From an uncultured Alistipes sp. (GTDB lineage Bacteria; Bacteroidota; Bacteroidia; Bacteroidales; Rikenellaceae): a stretch of 8,152 bases of DNA. The stretch covers positions 1 to 8,152 of the forward strand of contig URBJ01000097.1 in assembly GCA_900546005.1 (NCBI GenBank), read 5' to 3'. The notes beneath the pieces were generated by a model, which saw only the letters and a program-made list of their open reading frames with translations, ran no database searches and was not told the DNA's origin. Both the position numbers and the translations under genes were made by a program. Below, one piece after another: positions 6,065-8,152 of this stretch (the stretch's first letter is position 1; every line of letters starts with the position of its first letter).

Positions 6065-7531
6065 ATGGATTCGAAACTCATACTTTACAATACGCTCACC
6101 CGCCGGAAACAGGAATTCGAGCCGCTACATCCACCCTTCGTAGGGTTGTACGTATGCGGTCCGACGGTTTACGGGGATCCGCATCTGGGGCATGCCCGAC
6201 CGGCCATTACGTTCGATCTGCTGTTCCGCTACCTACGGGCTACGGGCTACAAGGTCCGCTACGTCCGCAATATTACGGATGTAGGACATCTGGAGAATGA
6301 TGCGGATTCGGGCGAGGACAAGATCGCCAAGAAGGCCCGATTAGAGGAGCTCGAGCCGATGGAGGTCGCCCAATACTATACGAACCGCTACCACGAGGCG
6401 ATGCAGCGACTGAACGTACTTCCGCCGAGCATCGAGCCGCACGCATCGGGACACATCATCGAACAGATCGCAATGATCGAGAAGATTCTCGACAACGGTT
6501 TCGCCTACGTAAGCAACGGCTCGGTCTATTTCGACGTAGAGGCATATAATAAGAAGTACCACTACGGGAAGCTATCCGGACGGGTATTGGACGAGATGAT
6601 GTCGCACACCCGGACACTGGACGGACAGGAGGACAAACGTAATCCGTTCGACTTTGCACTGTGGAAAAAGGCAGCTCCGGAACACATCATGCGTTGGCCC
6701 TCTCCGTGGAGCGACGGATTTCCCGGCTGGCACATGGAGTGTTCAGCGATGAGCACCCGCTATCTGGGCGAGACGTTCGACATACACGGCGGCGGGATGG
6801 ATCTGATGTTCCCGCACCACGAATGCGAGATTGCACAGAGCACGGCCGCTTGCGGACACGATTCCGCCCGCTACTGGATACACAACAACATGATCACGAT
6901 CAACGAGCAGAAGATGGGCAAATCGTTGGGCAACTTCATCACACTCGAAGAGCTGATGACCGGTAACCACAAGCTGCTTGCCCAGCCGTACAGTCCGATG
7001 ACCATCCGCTTTTTCGTTTTGCAGGCCCACTACCGCAGCACGCTTGACTTCTCGAACGACGCCCTGCAAGCGGCAGAGAAGGGATACGAGCGACTGATGA
7101 AGGGGATCTCGACGCTGAACAAGCTGCAAGCGTCAGCCACTTCGAGTGTCGACATATCTGGACTTGAAGCGCGTTTGACGGCAGCCATGGACGACGATTT
7201 GAATTCACCGATCGTCATATCGGAGCTGTTCGAGTGCGTTCGTATGATCAACCAGATCCACGACGGCAAACAGACAATCTCGGCAGAGGACCTAACGGAG
7301 CTGAAGCGGATATTACACCTGTTTGTCTTTGACATTTTGGGTCTTCGCGACGACCTTCAGAGCGACAATTCCGCATTGCTGTCCTCGGTTATGAACATTG
7401 TACTCGGAATTCGTCAGGACGCAAAACAGGCAAAGGACTGGGCTACTTCGGACAGAATCCGTAACGAGCTGGCTTCTATTGGCATTAAAGTCAAGGACAG
7501 CAAAGAGGGCTCCGACTGGGAGTGCGAATAG
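6065..7531 (+). CDS. cysS: Cysteinyl-tRNA synthetase (CysS, class Ia)
   Basis: Cytoplasmic enzyme that activates cysteine with ATP and loads it onto tRNA-Cys. At 488 aa it is slightly longer than the E. coli enzyme. The catalytic signatures are intact: HLGH (40-43, HIGH motif) in [17 protein letters not shown], and KMGKS (283-287, KMSKS motif). The zinc site is complete: Cys31, Cys226 (GWHMECS), His251 and Glu255 (HHECE), with the Cys-to-His spacing of 25 and His-to-Glu of 4 as in E. coli. The end (about 340-488) is the helical DALR and anticodon-binding region, closing with the expected '[11 protein letters not shown]...GI.VKDSKEG..W' block. The ATG at 6065 has no Shine-Dalgarno, normal for this phylum, and sits about 29 nt after the predicted transcript start. 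The gene looks visibly richer in G+C than its neighbours, but codons and length are ordinary. It is monocistronic, ending in the terminator at 7642-7680. Confidence 0.98.
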   Translation: MDSKLILYNTLTRRKQEFEPLHPPFVGLYVCGPTVYGDPHLGHARPAITFDLLFRYLRATGYKVRYVRNITDVGHLENDADSGEDKIAKKARLEELEPMEVAQYYTNRYHEAMQRLNVLPPSIEPHASGHIIEQIAMIEKILDNGFAYVSNGSVYFDVEAYNKKYHYGKLSGRVLDEMMSHTRTLDGQEDKRNPFDFALWKKAAPEHIMRWPSPWSDGFPGWHMECSAMSTRYLGETFDIHGGGMDLMFPHHECEIAQSTAACGHDSARYWIHNNMITINEQKMGKSLGNFITLEELMTGNHKLLAQPYSPMTIRFFVLQAHYRSTLDFSNDALQAAEKGYERLMKGISTLNKLQASATSSVDISGLEARLTAAMDDDLNSPIVISELFECVRMINQIHDGKQTISAEDLTELKRILHLFVFDILGLRDDLQSDNSALLSSVMNIVLGIRQDAKQAKDWATSDRIRNELASIGIKVKDSKEGSDWECE

Positions 7532-7641
7532 AGGAGTACGAACAAGTGAAGTCGTCACGAAAAGCAAGGAGAGGATGTAAAGCCTCCTCCCGAATAAAGC
7601 GACTCAAAAAAAGAGCAACACGCAACGACTGAAACATAGAG

Positions 7642-7680
7642 AGGCCGGTCCACAACAAGTGAACCGGCCTTATTATTTGT
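7642..7680 (+). terminator. Intrinsic terminator of cysS
   Basis: AGGCCGGT (7642-7649) pairs perfectly with ACCGGCCT (7663-7670). After one C/A mismatch the stem continues as CAC/GTG (7651-7653 with 7659-7661), leaving the 5-nt loop AACAA. A T-rich tail (TATTATTTGTATTTTTC) follows on the plus strand, as expected for the end of the cysS transcript about 110 nt past its stop codon. Confidence 0.85.
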
Positions 7681-7771
7681 ATTTTTCGTTTTCTACTCTT
7701 CCCCACGTCGCCTTCTTCCTACACGAAAGTGTACTCCTCCACTCCCCTCTCAGCAGCACCGAGAGGCATCG

Positions 7772-7805
7772 ACAATAAGAAAAGAGGCCGGGATCACCGG
7801 CCTCT
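7772..7805 (-). terminator. Intrinsic terminator of rpsT
   Basis: AGAGGCCGG (7783-7791) pairs perfectly with CCGGCCTCT (7797-7805) around the 5-nt loop GATCA. On the minus strand the stem is followed by TTTCTTATT. It lies 24 nt past the rpsT stop. Its arms repeat the sequence of the cysS terminator (AGAGGCCGG and ACCGGCCT occur in both). Confidence 0.85.
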
Positions 7806-7829
7806 CTATATCATCGATCTTCCTGAGGC

Positions 7830-8084
7830 TTACGACAACGAATTCACATGGAGCTGCACACTGCTTTTGAGGTTAGCAGCCTTGTTTTTGTGGATTACGT
7901 TATTTTTAGCGAGCTTGTCGAGCATGGCCGTTACTTTGGGCAACAGCACAGCAGCAGCCTCTTTATCGGTCGTGTTACGCAACGCTTTCACTGCATTACG
8001 CGCAGTTTTGTGGTAATATCTGTTGTGCGTATTTTTCACCTCAGTCTGGCGGATTCTCTTTTTGGAAGATTTGTGGTTTGCCAT
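7830..8084 (-). CDS. rpsT: 30S ribosomal protein bS20
   Basis: An 84-aa very basic helical protein that binds 16S rRNA early in assembly of the 30S subunit. The N-terminus [18 protein letters not shown] is diagnostic for bS20, followed by [15 protein letters not shown] and the C-terminal [20 protein letters not shown]. Length and composition are those of the family. The ATG (complement of 8082-8084) is preceded by a strongly A/T-rich leader with no Shine-Dalgarno, usual for ribosomal genes in this phylum. Only 29 nt separate it from the tRNA-Glu 3' end, and I see no -7 box in between. It is therefore probably co-transcribed with the tRNA, its mRNA 5' end being produced by tRNA 3' processing, and it ends in the terminator at 7772-7805. 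Confidence 0.98.
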   Translation of the reverse strand: MANHKSSKKRIRQTEVKNTHNRYYHKTARNAVKALRNTTDKEAAAVLLPKVTAMLDKLAKNNVIHKNKAANLKSSVQLHVNSLS

Positions 8085-8113
8085 TTTAATATGAATTTTA
8101 ACTTTTTTTTGTG

Positions 8114-8152
8114 TAGCCCATAGGAGAATCGAACTCCTCTTTCAAGAATGAA
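8114..8152 (-). tRNA. tRNA-Glu (anticodon TTC), 3' half, cut by the window end
   Basis: Reading the minus strand from the window edge: anticodon TTC (8152-8150), A37, the 3' arm of the anticodon stem TCTTG, a 4-nt variable loop, the T arm AGGAG-TTCGATT-CTCCT (8138-8122), the acceptor 3' strand ATGGGCT (8121-8115) and discriminator A (8114). The sequence closely resembles Bacteroidales tRNA-Glu genes. CCA is not encoded; CAC follows. The 5' half, including the D arm and 5' acceptor strand, lies beyond the window, so the fold cannot be fully checked here. Confidence 0.9.

Larger units (their letters stand above)
7532..7829. other. 298-bp convergent spacer between cysS and rpsT
   Basis: No gene is convincing here. 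After the cysS stop there are about 110 nt of purine-rich sequence with a weak GAGG/CCTC hairpin (7571-7586), then the cysS terminator. The stretch between the two terminators (about 7681-7771) holds a small hairpin, TACAC-GAAA-GTGTA (7720-7733), with a GNRA-type tetraloop, and CCTCTC/GAGAGG (7746-7751 with 7761-7766, 9-nt loop). Neither has an obvious T-tract. The rpsT terminator follows. Confidence 0.6.

Noticed and set aside
7729..8016. Plus-strand open frame across the rpsT terminator and rpsT
   Set aside because: It is antisense to rpsT and spans a terminator, with no supporting motif.

Overview
The window looks like chromosomal DNA of a Bacteroidota bacterium, most probably order Bacteroidales. 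Evidence: no gene has a Shine-Dalgarno sequence before its start. Two of the three promoters I can read match the Bacteroides-type TTTG / TAnnTTTG pattern. It carries a large DUF2723/GT117 membrane protein typical of this phylum, and its housekeeping proteins (RNase HII, CysS, bS20) read as Bacteroidales versions. I cannot fix genus or species from sequence alone.

Right part (about 2047-8152), core genome. From left to right: rnhB (minus), a GT-C fold membrane glycosyltransferase of the DUF2723/TMEM260 family (minus), then divergently cysS (plus), which converges on rpsT (minus). rpsT follows the 3' half of a tRNA-Glu(UUC) gene cut by the window end. Transcription units are well delimited. 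The glycosyltransferase and cysS have back-to-back promoters in a 176-nt spacer. The glycosyltransferase ends in a hairpin plus T-tract just before rnhB. cysS and rpsT end in facing terminators that share the same GC stem sequence.

Left part (1 to about 1930), accessory. Three co-directional minus-strand genes (94, 289 and 145 aa) form an operon-like set that runs off the left edge. The 289- and 145-aa products look like proteins of a tailed-phage tail module (a tail-assembly-chaperone-like and a tail-terminator/completion-like protein); these are family-resemblance calls and not certain. The 94-aa product is a small lysine-rich, probably helical protein that I do not recognise. The set is either one end of a prophage or a tail-only element (tailocin or injection-like). 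No integrase, attachment site, terminase or capsid gene is visible here.

The most unusual non-coding signal is an octamer, TGTTAATA. It occurs six times exactly (plus two TGTTGATA variants) within about 480 bp around the 94-aa gene, including tandem runs with an exact 10-bp period, one DNA turn. With a perfect CCGTTC-atc-GAACGG dyad and a promoter embedded in a strong hairpin at 1896-1937, this looks like the control region of the left-hand element.
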